Shown here: piece after piece, positions 25,880-34,707 of the stretch | Position numbering within the stretch: the first letter of the stretch is position 1 | Layout of the letters: the number at the start of each line of letters is the position of its first letter | Source: G965195345 sp965277775 | GTDB taxonomy: Bacteria > Pseudomonadota > Gammaproteobacteria > CAKMZV01 | DNA length: 64,000 nt | NCBI GenBank assembly: GCA_965277775.1 | Contig: OZ255843.1 | Span: 1,860,001 to 1,924,000, forward strand | Reading direction: 5' to 3' | Position numbers and translations under genes: made by a program | The notes under the pieces: generated by a model | Told to the model about the DNA's origin: nothing | The model's input: the letters and a program-made list of their open reading frames with translations, nothing else | Databases searched by the model: none

Positions 25880-27196
25880 ATGTCTCCTGAAATACTCGGT
25901 GTTATTCTCATTGGCATCATGTTGTTCGCCATCTTTATTGGCTTTCCCATATCTTTTACACTGATCTTTTTGGGACTGGTATTTGGCTATTTAGGTTTTG
26001 GTGATCTTGTATTCTATTTGATGACATTCCAATTTAATAATGTCATGTTAGAGCAGACCTTGTCTGCGGTGCCCTTGTTCATTTTCATGGGCATTCTGAT
26101 GGAAAAAGCTGGGCTGATGGAACAATTGTTTGACTCCATCCAGCGCATGTTATCTCGAGTCAATGGCGCCTTGTTTGTTGCTGTGCTATTCGTTTCTACA
26201 ATATTTGCGGCAGCAACGGGTATTGTTGGCGCATCGGTCACCATTTTGGGTATTATGGCCGCCCGCACAATGAATAAATCAAATTATGATGTTCAGTTAT
26301 CTGCTGGGACGATTACCGCAGGAGGCACCTTAGGCATTCTCATTCCACCCAGCATTATGTTAGTCGTTATGGGCCCCATTTTAGAAGTGCCTGTAACAGA
26401 TTTATTTGCCGCGGCGATCATTCCTGGCGCCATGCTGGCTTTTCTATATACGGCATACGCCTTGATTCGTTGTTATTTAAATCCCGCATTAGGACCTAAG
26501 TTGAGCGAAGAGTTTAGAGCGCAATCGAATATGGAAGTCTTTAAAGATTTTATTCTCGGATTGGTTCCACCAAGTGCGCTGGTCGGCTTTGCCTTAGGCA
26601 GTATTTTATTTGGTTTGGCCACACCCACAGAAGGTGCGGCGATGGGCGCATTCGGTGCGGTTTTATTGACCTTTGCCTACAGAAAATTTTCTTGGTCCAA
26701 TTTTCACGATGCCTTGGTTAAAACCTTAGAGATTTCAGCTCTGATTTTGGTGCTTGTTGCGGCTTCAAACTTTTTTGGTGCCGTATTTTCACGTCTAGGC
26801 ACGCCCACCATGTTGACAGAGATGTTGTTGCATCTTGACATGCCACCCATACTGGTCTTAGTGATGATTATGGCAGTCATATTCTTACTGGGTTGGCCCT
26901 TAGAATGGGTGCCAATCGTACTTATCATCGTACCAATATTGTTGCCTTTGGTTGAACAACTTGGATTTAATTTAACGTGGTTTGGCATATTGGTCGCCGT
27001 TAATTTGCAAACAGCCTGGCTGTCACCGCCGGTGGCGCTGTCCGCCTACTTTTTGAAGGGCGTTGTACCCGAGTGGGATCTAAAAGATATTTACAAAGGC
27101 ATGATGCAGTTCATGGTTATCCAAGTGATTGGATTGGCACTGATCATTACCTTCCCTCAAATTGCCCTCTGGCTACCAAATTATTTAAACTCTTAA
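25880..27196 (+). CDS. dctM: TRAP transporter large permease (DctM family)
   Basis: A 438-residue membrane protein with about 12 helices that couples import to a sodium or proton gradient. Motifs are PLFIFMGILMEKAGL, AATGIVGASVTILGIMA, SAGTITAGGTLGILIPPSIM, GLATPTEGAAMGAFGA and the C-terminal AWLSPPVALSAYFLKGV, all standard for DctM. AGGAATTT lies before the ATG. It completes a three-part DctPQM system. The next gene, suyA, begins 173 bases downstream, after a short hairpin, so suyAB may have its own promoter or be read through. Confidence 0.94.
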   Translation: MSPEILGVILIGIMLFAIFIGFPISFTLIFLGLVFGYLGFGDLVFYLMTFQFNNVMLEQTLSAVPLFIFMGILMEKAGLMEQLFDSIQRMLSRVNGALFVAVLFVSTIFAAATGIVGASVTILGIMAARTMNKSNYDVQLSAGTITAGGTLGILIPPSIMLVVMGPILEVPVTDLFAAAIIPGAMLAFLYTAYALIRCYLNPALGPKLSEEFRAQSNMEVFKDFILGLVPPSALVGFALGSILFGLATPTEGAAMGAFGAVLLTFAYRKFSWSNFHDALVKTLEISALILVLVAASNFFGAVFSRLGTPTMLTEMLLHLDMPPILVLVMIMAVIFLLGWPLEWVPIVLIIVPILLPLVEQLGFNLTWFGILVAVNLQTAWLSPPVALSAYFLKGVVPEWDLKDIYKGMMQFMVIQVIGLALIITFPQIALWLPNYLNS

Positions 27197-27214
27197 CCGT
27201 CAAAGGTTGAGGCG

Positions 27215-27239
27215 GCAGTCCTCTTAGGATTGCTGTTTT
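27215..27239 (+). terminator. Hairpin between dctM and suyA
   Basis: GCAGTCCT (27215-27222) pairs with AGGATTGC (27226-27233), one G-T wobble, with a 3-base loop, followed by TGTTTTG. It could be a weak terminator separating transport genes from the catabolic genes. A second hairpin, TGATGCA/TGCATCA (27321-27327 with 27333-27339), lies just ahead of suyA. Confidence 0.45.
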
Positions 27240-27369
27240 GCGCTTATGCTTGATGAAGATAAAGCGTGAGCGATTTTGCACAACGGTGGTTGATGATAAT
27301 TCAACAACTGTTTTACAGGGTGATGCACAAAATGCATCATTGATTAACTTAACGATAAGGATATTAATC

Positions 27370-27657
27370 ATGAAAATTCCACAATTATTAATCCATGATA
27401 AAAGAGACAACGTAGGCGTTGTGGTTGTGGAGGGACTAAAAGCCCAATCCCAGCTCTTATGTGTGATTACCGAGGACAACTCAGACTTGAATATGTTATC
27501 TAATCACGATGTTCCAATCGGTCACAAAATTGCTTTGACTGATTTTGAAGTGGGCGATACAGTTATAAAATACGGTGAAGACATCGGTAAGGTGATTGCA
27601 AAGATCAATAAAGGCGATCACGTTCATACACACAATTTAAAAACCAAGCGTTGGTAG
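27370..27657 (+). CDS. suyA: (2R)-3-sulfolactate sulfo-lyase small subunit
   Basis: The 95-residue SAF-domain protein forms SuyAB, which splits (R)-sulfolactate into pyruvate and sulfite. The start is the ATG at 27370, with AAGGA upstream; the longer open frame from 27238 has no family similarity. The sequence DNVGVVVVEGLKAQ, VPIGHKIALTDFEVGDTVIKYG (in part), DIGKVIAKI and the ending GDHVHTHNLKTKRW fit SuyA closely. The related UxaA N-terminal domain of altronate dehydratase shares the fold, but a separate small subunit next to a SuyB-type large subunit and an HpsN homologue supports SuyA. It precedes suyB by 9 bases. Confidence 0.9.
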   Translation: MKIPQLLIHDKRDNVGVVVVEGLKAQSQLLCVITEDNSDLNMLSNHDVPIGHKIALTDFEVGDTVIKYGEDIGKVIAKINKGDHVHTHNLKTKRW

Positions 27658-27666
27658 GAGACAGTC

Positions 27667-28833
27667 ATGACACAAAGTATTTGGGGTTATCGTAGAGAGA
27701 ATAATCGGGTTGGTGTACGTAATTACGTCGCTATATTGCCCGTGGATGATATTTCAAACGCCGCCTGTGAAGCGGTTGCAAATAATATTAAGGGCACCGT
27801 TGCATTACCACATGCTTATGGGCGTTTGCAGTTTGGTGAGGATTTAGAATTGCATTTTCGCACCCTCATTGGGACTGGATCCAATCCCAATATTGCTGCG
27901 GTGGTGGTGATTGGCATTGAACCACATTGGACTAAAATCATTGTGGATGGCATCGCTAAAACGGGTAAACCTGTTACGGGTTTTCACATTGAACAGAACG
28001 GCGACATAGCGACAGTTGCAGCGGCTTCTAAAGTGGCAAAAGAGTACGTTCATCATGCAACAGCTTTGTTGCGTGAGCCGTGTGATATATCTGAATTGTG
28101 GGTATCGACTAAGTGTGGAGAATCTGATACCACAACGGGTCTGGCTTCTTGTCCAGCCGTTGGCAACATGTATGACAAACTCATTCCTCAGGGGCTTTAC
28201 GGCGTCTTTGGTGAGACTTCAGAATTGACTGGCGCTGAACATTTGTGTGTGAAACGGGCACATGACACAGCAACGGGTGAAAAGTTCATGAAGACTTGGC
28301 AGGCGTACCAAGATGATGTGATTGAACCTTTTAAAACCTCTGATCTTTCCGATTCTCAACCCACCAAAGGCAATATTGAAGGGGGATTGACCACCATTGA
28401 GGAAAAAGCGCTGGGCAATTTAGAAAAAATAGGACGAAATGTTAAATACATCGATGTATTAGAACCCGCCGAAGCCCCAAGCAAAGGTCAAGGTTTGTAC
28501 TTTATGGACACCTCCTCAGCGGCTGCTGAGTGTGTGACATTGATGGCTGCCGCGGGTTACGTCATCCATACTTTTCCAACGGGTCAAGGCAATGTTATTG
28601 GCAATCCCATTGTACCAGTGATTAAAATCACTGGAAATCCACGAACCGTTCGCACCATGTCAGAGCACGTTGACGTCGATGTTTCGGGTGTGTTGCGTCG
28701 GGAAATGACCATTTCAGAAGCGGGTGATGCCTTGATTGAGAATATGGTTCAAACGGCCAATGGTCGATATACTGCGGCAGAAGCCTTAGGACATAAAGAA
28801 TTCGTTATGACCAAACTCTATAGGAGCGCGTAG
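27667..28833 (+). CDS. suyB: (2R)-3-sulfolactate sulfo-lyase large subunit
   Basis: A 388-residue catalytic subunit of the UxaA/GarD C-terminal family. It opens GYRRENNRVGVRNYVAILPVDD, has the conserved ALPHAYGRLQFG, the metal/substrate motif STKCGESDTTTGLASCPAVG and a C-terminal PTGQGNVIGNPIVPVIKITGN (in part). Altronate and galactarate dehydratases share the GRxxGRxGxRN-type opening and CGGSD motif, here CGESD. The SuyAB reaction releases sulfite from a C3 sulfonate. It lies between suyA and hpsN, and its stop overlaps the hpsN start by one base (TAGTG), pointing to coupled expression. Confidence 0.9.
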   Translation: MTQSIWGYRRENNRVGVRNYVAILPVDDISNAACEAVANNIKGTVALPHAYGRLQFGEDLELHFRTLIGTGSNPNIAAVVVIGIEPHWTKIIVDGIAKTGKPVTGFHIEQNGDIATVAAASKVAKEYVHHATALLREPCDISELWVSTKCGESDTTTGLASCPAVGNMYDKLIPQGLYGVFGETSELTGAEHLCVKRAHDTATGEKFMKTWQAYQDDVIEPFKTSDLSDSQPTKGNIEGGLTTIEEKALGNLEKIGRNVKYIDVLEPAEAPSKGQGLYFMDTSSAAAECVTLMAAAGYVIHTFPTGQGNVIGNPIVPVIKITGNPRTVRTMSEHVDVDVSGVLRREMTISEAGDALIENMVQTANGRYTAAEALGHKEFVMTKLYRSA

Positions 28834-30134
28834 TGTCTGTAAGTTATTTGAAAAAATCGATTAAACAACCGACTTCAGGTGAAAATGAAGTCCAGGACAT
28901 CGTCAAACAAATGCTCAGCGATATTGAGACGAATCGCGAACCAGCGGCCATTCAATATGCAAAAGATTTGGATCACTGGACGGGCAATATTGTTGTGACA
29001 GAGGAAGAAATTGCTGAGAACAACAAGAATATTCCGCAGGCGATCAAGGACGACATTGCTTACGCATTTGATAATGTCACAACTTTTGCCCAGGCGCAAT
29101 TGAACAGCATCCACACCTTTGAGGAAGTCATCAAACCTGGCGTGATTGCTGGACAAATTGTACGTCCTATGCAGAGTGCAGGTTGTTATGTGCCAGGCGG
29201 GCGTTATGCGCATATTGCTTCGGCCATTATGAGCATTGCGACGGCTAAGGTCGCTGGCGTTGAGCAGGTTGTGGCCGTCTCACCGCCCAGACCCGAGCAA
29301 GGCATCAATCCTTATATTCTATATACCATGAGCTATTGTGGCGCTGATAAAATTCTGGCACTCGGCGGGGTTCAAGGCATTGCGGCTATGGCCTATGGTT
29401 TGTTTGATGTTAAGCCGGTTGACATTCTTGTTGGCCCTGGCAATCGATTTGTGGCTGAAGCCAAACGCTTGTTATTTGGTAAAACTGGGATTGATATTTT
29501 TGCTGGACCGACTGAAATTGCCATCATTGCAGACAAATCAGCCGATGCAAACATCATTGCAACAGATTTGGTTGGCCAAGCAGAGCATGGTTTAGATTCT
29601 CCTGCATGGCTCATTACAGATGATGAAGCCTTGGCTAAAAAAGTCATTGAGTTGGTTCCAAAAATCATCCAAAAATTGCCCGAAAATACGGCCAAAACAG
29701 CTTCTGCGTCTTGGGAAAATTACGGTGAAGTGGTTCTATGTTCAACGGCTAATGAAATGGTTCAAGTCAGTGATCAGTATGCCGCAGAACACTTGCAAGT
29801 ACAAACTGACAACCTTGATTGGTGGTTAGAAAATCTGAATAATTATGGTTCTTTGTTTTTAGGCGAAGAAACGACGGTGGCTTTTGGTGATAAATGTTCT
29901 GGACCCAATCACGTACTGCCAACCAAAGGGGCCGCGCGTTATACTGGTGGATTATCGGTGGCAAAATTTGTCAAAGTTTTAACCTATCAGAAATTGGACA
30001 AAAAAGCCGTGCCAGAAGTTGCGGCGAGCTGTGCCAGAATTTCACGCTTAGAAGGTATGGAAGCCCATGCTCGGACGGCTGATGTTCGTTTAGCCAAATA
30101 TTTTCCGGACCAAACCTATAGATTACAATATTAA
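28833..30134 (+). CDS. hpsN: Sulfopropanediol (DHPS) 3-dehydrogenase, histidinol-dehydrogenase family
   Basis: A 433-residue zinc- and NAD-dependent enzyme that oxidises (R)-DHPS twice, to (R)-sulfolactate. The family core is plain: VRPMQSAGCYVPGGRYAHIA, VDILVGPGNRFVAEAKR, DIFAGPTEIAIIAD. Zinc and catalytic positions match histidinol dehydrogenase (GQAEHG, YAAEHLQ, DKCSGPNHVLPT, EGMEAHARTAD). The true histidine-pathway enzyme is not expected between sulfolactate lyase and sulfonate genes, and no other his gene is nearby, so HpsN is the better call. It starts with GTG overlapping suyB, and the SDR gene follows after 4 bases. Confidence 0.88.
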   Translation: MSVSYLKKSIKQPTSGENEVQDIVKQMLSDIETNREPAAIQYAKDLDHWTGNIVVTEEEIAENNKNIPQAIKDDIAYAFDNVTTFAQAQLNSIHTFEEVIKPGVIAGQIVRPMQSAGCYVPGGRYAHIASAIMSIATAKVAGVEQVVAVSPPRPEQGINPYILYTMSYCGADKILALGGVQGIAAMAYGLFDVKPVDILVGPGNRFVAEAKRLLFGKTGIDIFAGPTEIAIIADKSADANIIATDLVGQAEHGLDSPAWLITDDEALAKKVIELVPKIIQKLPENTAKTASASWENYGEVVLCSTANEMVQVSDQYAAEHLQVQTDNLDWWLENLNNYGSLFLGEETTVAFGDKCSGPNHVLPTKGAARYTGGLSVAKFVKVLTYQKLDKKAVPEVAASCARISRLEGMEAHARTADVRLAKYFPDQTYRLQY

Positions 30135-30138
30135 GCCT

Positions 30139-30912
30139 ATGGATAGTGGGATCAGTGCTTTATTCTCTCTAAAGGGCACCACCAGTTTAGTGACAGGTGC
30201 GGGTTCAGGCATAGGGCGACAAATGTCGATGACATTGGCAAAAGCGGGTTCCCACGTGGTTTTATTAGGACGTCGGGACGAATCCTTACAGCAAACCATT
30301 GACGATATTGCCCAATTTGAATCGGCACCCGCACCGCGTAAAATAGTTGCTGACTTGTGCCAAGTTCAGTCATGGGCTGATTTTGTTCAAACACATCAAT
30401 TAACACAAGTCGATATACTGGCCAATGTGGCTGGTATTAATTTGCGTGAATCCTCAGCTGAAATCAGTCCAGAATCGTGGGATCAAACCCTAAATATAAA
30501 TTTGAAAATCCCTTTCTTCTTAGCGCAATCGATCGTGCCCGCCATGCAAAAAAAAGGCTGGGGGAAAATCATCAACATTGCATCTTTGCAATCTCAGCGG
30601 GCATTTGCCAACAGCATTCCTTATGGCACGTCTAAAGGTGGCGTGGTTCAACTGACTCGGGCCATGGCTCAAGCTTGGTCAGCTTCAGGCATTTGTGCAA
30701 ATGCCATAGCGCCAGGTTTTTTTCCAACAGAGTTGACTGCGCCAGTTTTTAATGACCCAAAATGGGCGTCCCAAAATTCAGATAAAACCGCAATGAAACG
30801 CAATGGTGAGATGGCAGACTTAGAAGGCATTAGTCTGTTCTTAGCCTCGCATGCCAGTGATTATATTACTGGACAAACCATTTTTATCGATGGTGGGTTC
30901 TCAGCATTATGA
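30139..30912 (+). CDS. hpsO: Short-chain dehydrogenase, probable DHPS 2-dehydrogenase (HpsO-like)
   Basis: A 257-residue classical SDR. The cofactor site is TGAGSGIG (residues ~17-24), followed by NVAG, and the catalytic residues sit in NIASLQS (Ser) and YGTSK (Tyr-x-x-x-Lys). In known hps clusters an SDR (HpsO) and a zinc alcohol dehydrogenase (HpsP) together convert (S)-DHPS to the (R)-form that HpsN uses. The order here, hpsN then SDR then zinc enzyme, agrees. Family membership is certain; the substrate follows from neighbours. Its stop overlaps the next gene (ATGA). Confidence 0.75.
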   Translation: MDSGISALFSLKGTTSLVTGAGSGIGRQMSMTLAKAGSHVVLLGRRDESLQQTIDDIAQFESAPAPRKIVADLCQVQSWADFVQTHQLTQVDILANVAGINLRESSAEISPESWDQTLNINLKIPFFLAQSIVPAMQKKGWGKIINIASLQSQRAFANSIPYGTSKGGVVQLTRAMAQAWSASGICANAIAPGFFPTELTAPVFNDPKWASQNSDKTAMKRNGEMADLEGISLFLASHASDYITGQTIFIDGGFSAL

Positions 30913-31904
30913 AAGCGTTGGTCTATACAGCCCCGCACCAAACCACTTTTCAAGACGTTCCAACCCCCACTTTGCAAGCAGGGGAATCTTTGATTGAAGT
31001 CAAAGCAGTGGGCATTTGTGGTTCAGACATGCACGCTTGGCACGGTCATGACTCACGCCGTCATCCGCCATTAATTTTGGGTCACGAGATGGCAGGTCGG
31101 GTGATTGAAGGTGCCCATAAAGGGAAGAAAGTGACGGTTAATCCGCTCATTACTTGTGGGCATTGTGTTTTTTGTACGAGTGGGCGTGATAACCTTTGTT
31201 GCAATCGAACCATGATTGGCATGACTCGACCTGGGAGCTTTGCTCAATATTTAACCATTCCAGCTAAGTGTGTGATTCCTTTCGCAGAAGCCGTCTCTTA
31301 TACCATCGCTTCTTTGTGTGAGCCAACAGCCGTCTGTTTACACGCGGTTAAATTGGCCAAAAAATTACCGAATTTGTGCGCTTTGGAAGATCAAAAATGT
31401 TTGGTCATTGGAGCGGGCGCTATTGGGTTAATCACCGCTTTAATCCTACAACATTACGGGGTCAAGGACATCACCATTTCCGAAACCAGTGAACAACGGT
31501 TAAAGATGGCTCAAGCTTCAGTCAATTGCACAGCGTTAAACCCTCTGAAGGATACATTAGAAGCCAATACCTACCATCAAGTCTTCGATGCTGTCGGAAG
31601 CCATGCTACACGAACCAGTGCCATGCAATGTGTTCATGCTGGGGGGAGTGTAATCCATATTGGTTTGCAACAAGGTGAGGGGACGTTTGATGCTCGTCGG
31701 CTAACCTTAGCAGAAATTACTTTTGCTGGCGTTTACACCTATACCATGTTGGAAATGAGAGAAGCGCTTGATTTACTGACCCATCATGCTATAAGCGACT
31801 ATCAATGGATACAAGAACGACCCTTGGCTGAAGGTCAGCAAGGGTTCAAAGACATTCATTCAGGGCAAATCGATGCAGCAAAAATCACACTCCTCCCACA
31901 TTAG
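30909..31904 (+). CDS. hpsP: Zinc-dependent alcohol dehydrogenase, probable DHPS dehydrogenase (HpsP-like)
   Basis: A 331-residue medium-chain dehydrogenase. Catalytic zinc ligands are Cys in GICGSDMH and His-Glu in LGHEMAG; the structural-zinc loop is CGHCVFCTSGRDNLC. The NAD site is VIGAGAIGLITALI. Its length and layout match the sorbitol/threonine dehydrogenase group that includes HpsP. It is thought to act with the preceding SDR in interconverting DHPS enantiomers. It overlaps the SDR gene by four bases and the following gene by 32 bases, so the whole block from suyA to the next gene looks like one operon. Confidence 0.75.
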   Translation: MKALVYTAPHQTTFQDVPTPTLQAGESLIEVKAVGICGSDMHAWHGHDSRRHPPLILGHEMAGRVIEGAHKGKKVTVNPLITCGHCVFCTSGRDNLCCNRTMIGMTRPGSFAQYLTIPAKCVIPFAEAVSYTIASLCEPTAVCLHAVKLAKKLPNLCALEDQKCLVIGAGAIGLITALILQHYGVKDITISETSEQRLKMAQASVNCTALNPLKDTLEANTYHQVFDAVGSHATRTSAMQCVHAGGSVIHIGLQQGEGTFDARRLTLAEITFAGVYTYTMLEMREALDLLTHHAISDYQWIQERPLAEGQQGFKDIHSGQIDAAKITLLPH

Positions 31905-32889
31905 TTTAAAGATAGACGACGTTTATTCCCTGATTCATTCAACGTTGATTGCGAACAAAACATCCGATTCCAATGCAATAAGCGTTGCGAATGCTTTGCT
32001 CAAAGCAGAAATTGAAGGCCAATACGGTCACGGTTTGAGTCGCCTGATGACCTATGTGCCTCAGGTGCGCAATGGCAAAATCAATGGCCATGCCCAACCC
32101 CTTGCTCAAAATATCCTACCTGCCATAGACCGCATCGACGCACAGTATGGATTTGCTTTCCCTGCGCTTGACTTGGCTGTTGAGTTACTTACCGAAAAGG
32201 TTGAAAAGTTGGGGATTGCTACCATTTCTATACATAAATCGCACCACTTTGGACAAGCGTCTGCCCCTTGTGAAAAGCTGGCTAAAAGCGGATTTCTCGC
32301 TTTGATTTTTGGCAATTCACCCACAGCCATGCCAATCCCACCCGCCAAAATACCCATGTTGGGGACCAACCCCATTGCATTTGCCGCGCCCGTCAAAGAC
32401 CAAGCCCCCATTGTCATTGACATGGCTTTATCAACCGTTGCGAGGGGGAAAATTGCTGCGGCACATTTTGAAGGCACGACCATACCCGACACCTGGGCAT
32501 TCGACGCTAAGGGGCAACCCACCCAAGACCCTGCAGAAGCAATAAAAGGGATGCTTCAGCCTTTGGGCGGTCAAAAAGGGGCCTTATTGGCATTGATGGT
32601 TGAAATATTAAGCGGTGGACTGACCGATTCAAATCTGAGTAGTCAAGCTTCGTCATTGCTCAATGATGAGGGTCCACCGCCGAATCTGGGTCAAACTATC
32701 ATTGCCATAGACGTCAATGCCATGAGTCAAGGGGGCTATGACCAAAGGATTCAGCAACTCAAAAAATATTTAAAGACGCACGGCAGTTACATACCTGGCA
32801 GTCGTAAAGCATCACAACACCAACGAGCACAACAGCAAGGATTACAAGTCAGTCAGGCCTTGTACCAAAAAATCAAACAATTGCGTTAG
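31873..32889 (+). CDS. comC: Malate/L-lactate dehydrogenase family protein, probable (R)-sulfolactate dehydrogenase (ComC-like)
   Basis: A 338-residue member of the Ldh/ComC family of NAD(P)-dependent 2-hydroxyacid dehydrogenases, which is unrelated to classical lactate dehydrogenase. Motifs are ALLKAEIEGQYGHGLSR (with the family His), SHHFGQASAP, PMLGTNPIAFAAP and the closing YIPGSRK. ComC interconverts sulfopyruvate and (R)-sulfolactate, and is part of a sulfolactate racemisation route with SlcC. No slcC is present here. It is the last gene of the block and runs 4 bases into the convergent LysE gene. The sulfolactate role is inferred from context; family membership is firm. Confidence 0.75.
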   Translation: MQQKSHSSHISLKIDDVYSLIHSTLIANKTSDSNAISVANALLKAEIEGQYGHGLSRLMTYVPQVRNGKINGHAQPLAQNILPAIDRIDAQYGFAFPALDLAVELLTEKVEKLGIATISIHKSHHFGQASAPCEKLAKSGFLALIFGNSPTAMPIPPAKIPMLGTNPIAFAAPVKDQAPIVIDMALSTVARGKIAAAHFEGTTIPDTWAFDAKGQPTQDPAEAIKGMLQPLGGQKGALLALMVEILSGGLTDSNLSSQASSLLNDEGPPPNLGQTIIAIDVNAMSQGGYDQRIQQLKKYLKTHGSYIPGSRKASQHQRAQQQGLQVSQALYQKIKQLR

Positions 32890-33512
32890 AAAATAGGGGC
32901 TTCTGAGGTTAATTGCTTATAAAGCTCAAGTATCGCTGGCAAGATTGAAATCACCAAAATGCTTGACATCAAGTAGTTAAACAGCCTTAACCAAAAGGGA
33001 TTGGTGAGCCAAATACGTATGACATTCCCCATAATGAGCCAGGTATTGGCACTGAAAATCCCGACTGTTATAGCAGTCAGGGCAATGATTAATACGTGGA
33101 TAAAGTAATCTGTGCCGGCAACTGCATAGGTCGTGGTCATAACCGTCGCTCCAACCCAACCTTTGGGATTGACCCATTGTAGCATTGCAATTTTTACGAA
33201 ACTGAATGGTTCGCCAATGGTACTGTCCGTTTGATTAAGGGGCGTTGTGGCAATTTTATAGGCGAGATAGCTCAAGTAAATCACGCCCAATATTTTTAGA
33301 ATCAGGTGAAGTTGTGGGAACTTTATAAAAACGGCGCCCAGACCAAATCCAACAGCAATAATCAATATTGGATAACCCAAAACAATGCCAAGGAGATGAG
33401 GAATGCTTCTTCTATAACCATAATTAACGCCCGAGACCATGATCATGGTGTTGTTCATGCCTGGCGTAAAGAAGAATGCGATGCTGAATAAAAAAAGTGC
33501 TGAGTATTCCAA
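32886..33512 (-). CDS. LysE/RhtB family exporter
   Basis: A 208-residue inner-membrane exporter of about six helices. The opening FFTPGMNNTMIMVSGVNYGYRRS has the P-G-x-[DN]-x-x-x-[IV] signature of the LysE family, and WVNPKGWVGATV is another family motif. Members export amino acids or related small solutes. It is transcribed against the sulfonate operon and cannot be part of that transcript, although export of an organic by-product is possible. The substrate cannot be called. Confidence 0.85.
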   Translation of the reverse strand: MEYSALFLFSIAFFFTPGMNNTMIMVSGVNYGYRRSIPHLLGIVLGYPILIIAVGFGLGAVFIKFPQLHLILKILGVIYLSYLAYKIATTPLNQTDSTIGEPFSFVKIAMLQWVNPKGWVGATVMTTTYAVAGTDYFIHVLIIALTAITVGIFSANTWLIMGNVIRIWLTNPFWLRLFNYLMSSILVISILPAILELYKQLTSEAPIF

Positions 33513-33522
33513 GGCGTTTCCC

Positions 33523-34707
33523 TTATTGAGTGTTTAGCTGGGATTGAGGTCTGGTCACAGTCCAGGCAATAATCATACCAGGTACTATGAACAGTAGTGC
33601 AAAGTACGACGCATTATACCAACCACCAACAGCTTGGGCAGCGGCTGTGAAAATTAATGGACCCAATAACTGCCCCAATCCAGCACCTTGAACAATAAAG
33701 GCTGAAGCAATGGGTTGATTTGATTTGTTAGGCGTCAGCTGAGATAGGACAATGTAAATCCCGCCTGGGACGAACCCCGATATCAAACCAAGGAGCGTGG
33801 CCACGCTAATTTTAAGCATAAAGGTCGATTCTGGCCAAAAGAATAGAGGCATGGTGAGCATAATGGTACTGAATCCGATGATGTACAACATCCGTTCAGA
33901 CAGTATTTTTCTTTTATATAAGATGCCAGCCAAGATAGAGCCAAACCAATTCATCACAACCACCATGGCATTGTATTTCGAGGCTTCGAGTATGCTCATA
34001 TTCAAATCATTGACCAAGTAAGTCACAAAAAATGTCATAAATGTAATGAATGGAATCGAATAGAGCATAAAAATGAGACCGCGCTTCCAAAGCGGTCTGT
34101 TCAGCACAGAAAAGCTAAACTTAATAATAGCTTTTGCAGGAGAATCAGAATAGAAACTGAGCCATAGAATACCGGCAAATAGGACATGGGATAGAGCGAT
34201 GAACAACCAAAGGCCCTGCCAGTTCACCCAGTCAATCACTTGTGGTGAAATCAAAATGATAATCGCCATCCCTAAAGGTAGGAATCCAGACCAGATGCCC
34301 ATGGTCAAGGGTTGATCGTTTTCTAATGAGGTGAAGATGGCCAATAATGGCATACCAATGAAACAAACGACCAAGCTACACCCTTCAATGATGCGACTAA
34401 GCAACAACAGCATGAAGCCATCAGCCAATGCGCCAAGTATGCCAGCCAAGCCGCTTAAGATGAGTGCAAAGACACAACACCGTAGGATGCCAACACGTTG
34501 CATAAAAATCCCAATGGGAATGGCTAAGGTTGCCGATATGAGACTCACTGTTGCAACCAACATGCCTGCTTGAAACAAACTGATGTCGAGTGATCTTGTT
34601 AGAGTGGGCAAAGCAGGCGCCATCTTTCCGATCAAAAAAGCGACAAAAGTACTGGTAGCAAAAACGACTGTAAATCGATACCAATCCGTTTTATGTTTTT
34701 GAGCCAT
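33523..34707 (-). CDS. Major facilitator superfamily transporter (12 helices)
   Basis: A 394-residue permease with an N-terminal cytoplasmic stretch and 12 predicted helices; the sequence FMQRVGILRCCVFAL sits in the helix 2-3 loop and SGFVPGGIYIVLSQL in the second half. It resembles the CynX/NarK-like group only loosely. Some DHPS-degrading bacteria use an MFS carrier (HpsU) instead of a TRAP system, so an alternative sulfonate carrier is possible, but orientation opposite to the operon argues against tight coupling. It shares a 10-base gap with the LysE gene and probably a transcript. Confidence 0.8.
   Translation of the reverse strand: MAQKHKTDWYRFTVVFATSTFVAFLIGKMAPALPTLTRSLDISLFQAGMLVATVSLISATLAIPIGIFMQRVGILRCCVFALILSGLAGILGALADGFMLLLLSRIIEGCSLVVCFIGMPLLAIFTSLENDQPLTMGIWSGFLPLGMAIIILISPQVIDWVNWQGLWLFIALSHVLFAGILWLSFYSDSPAKAIIKFSFSVLNRPLWKRGLIFMLYSIPFITFMTFFVTYLVNDLNMSILEASKYNAMVVVMNWFGSILAGILYKRKILSERMLYIIGFSTIMLTMPLFFWPESTFMLKISVATLLGLISGFVPGGIYIVLSQLTPNKSNQPIASAFIVQGAGLGQLLGPLIFTAAAQAVGGWYNASYFALLFIVPGMIIAWTVTRPQSQLNTQ

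Noticed and set aside
27238..27369. Longer upstream start for suyA
   Set aside because: The extra residues have no family similarity, while the ATG at 27370 has a Shine-Dalgarno and matches the family's N-terminus.
27370..28833. Reading the two UxaA-family genes as altronate dehydratase
   Set aside because: Altronate dehydratase is usually one chain carrying both domains; split subunits beside an HpsN homologue fit sulfolactate lyase better, although the family is shared.
28833..30134. Reading this gene as hisD of histidine biosynthesis
   Set aside because: No other his gene is nearby, and its neighbours (SuyAB, SDR, zinc ADH, TRAP) fit the HpsN role.
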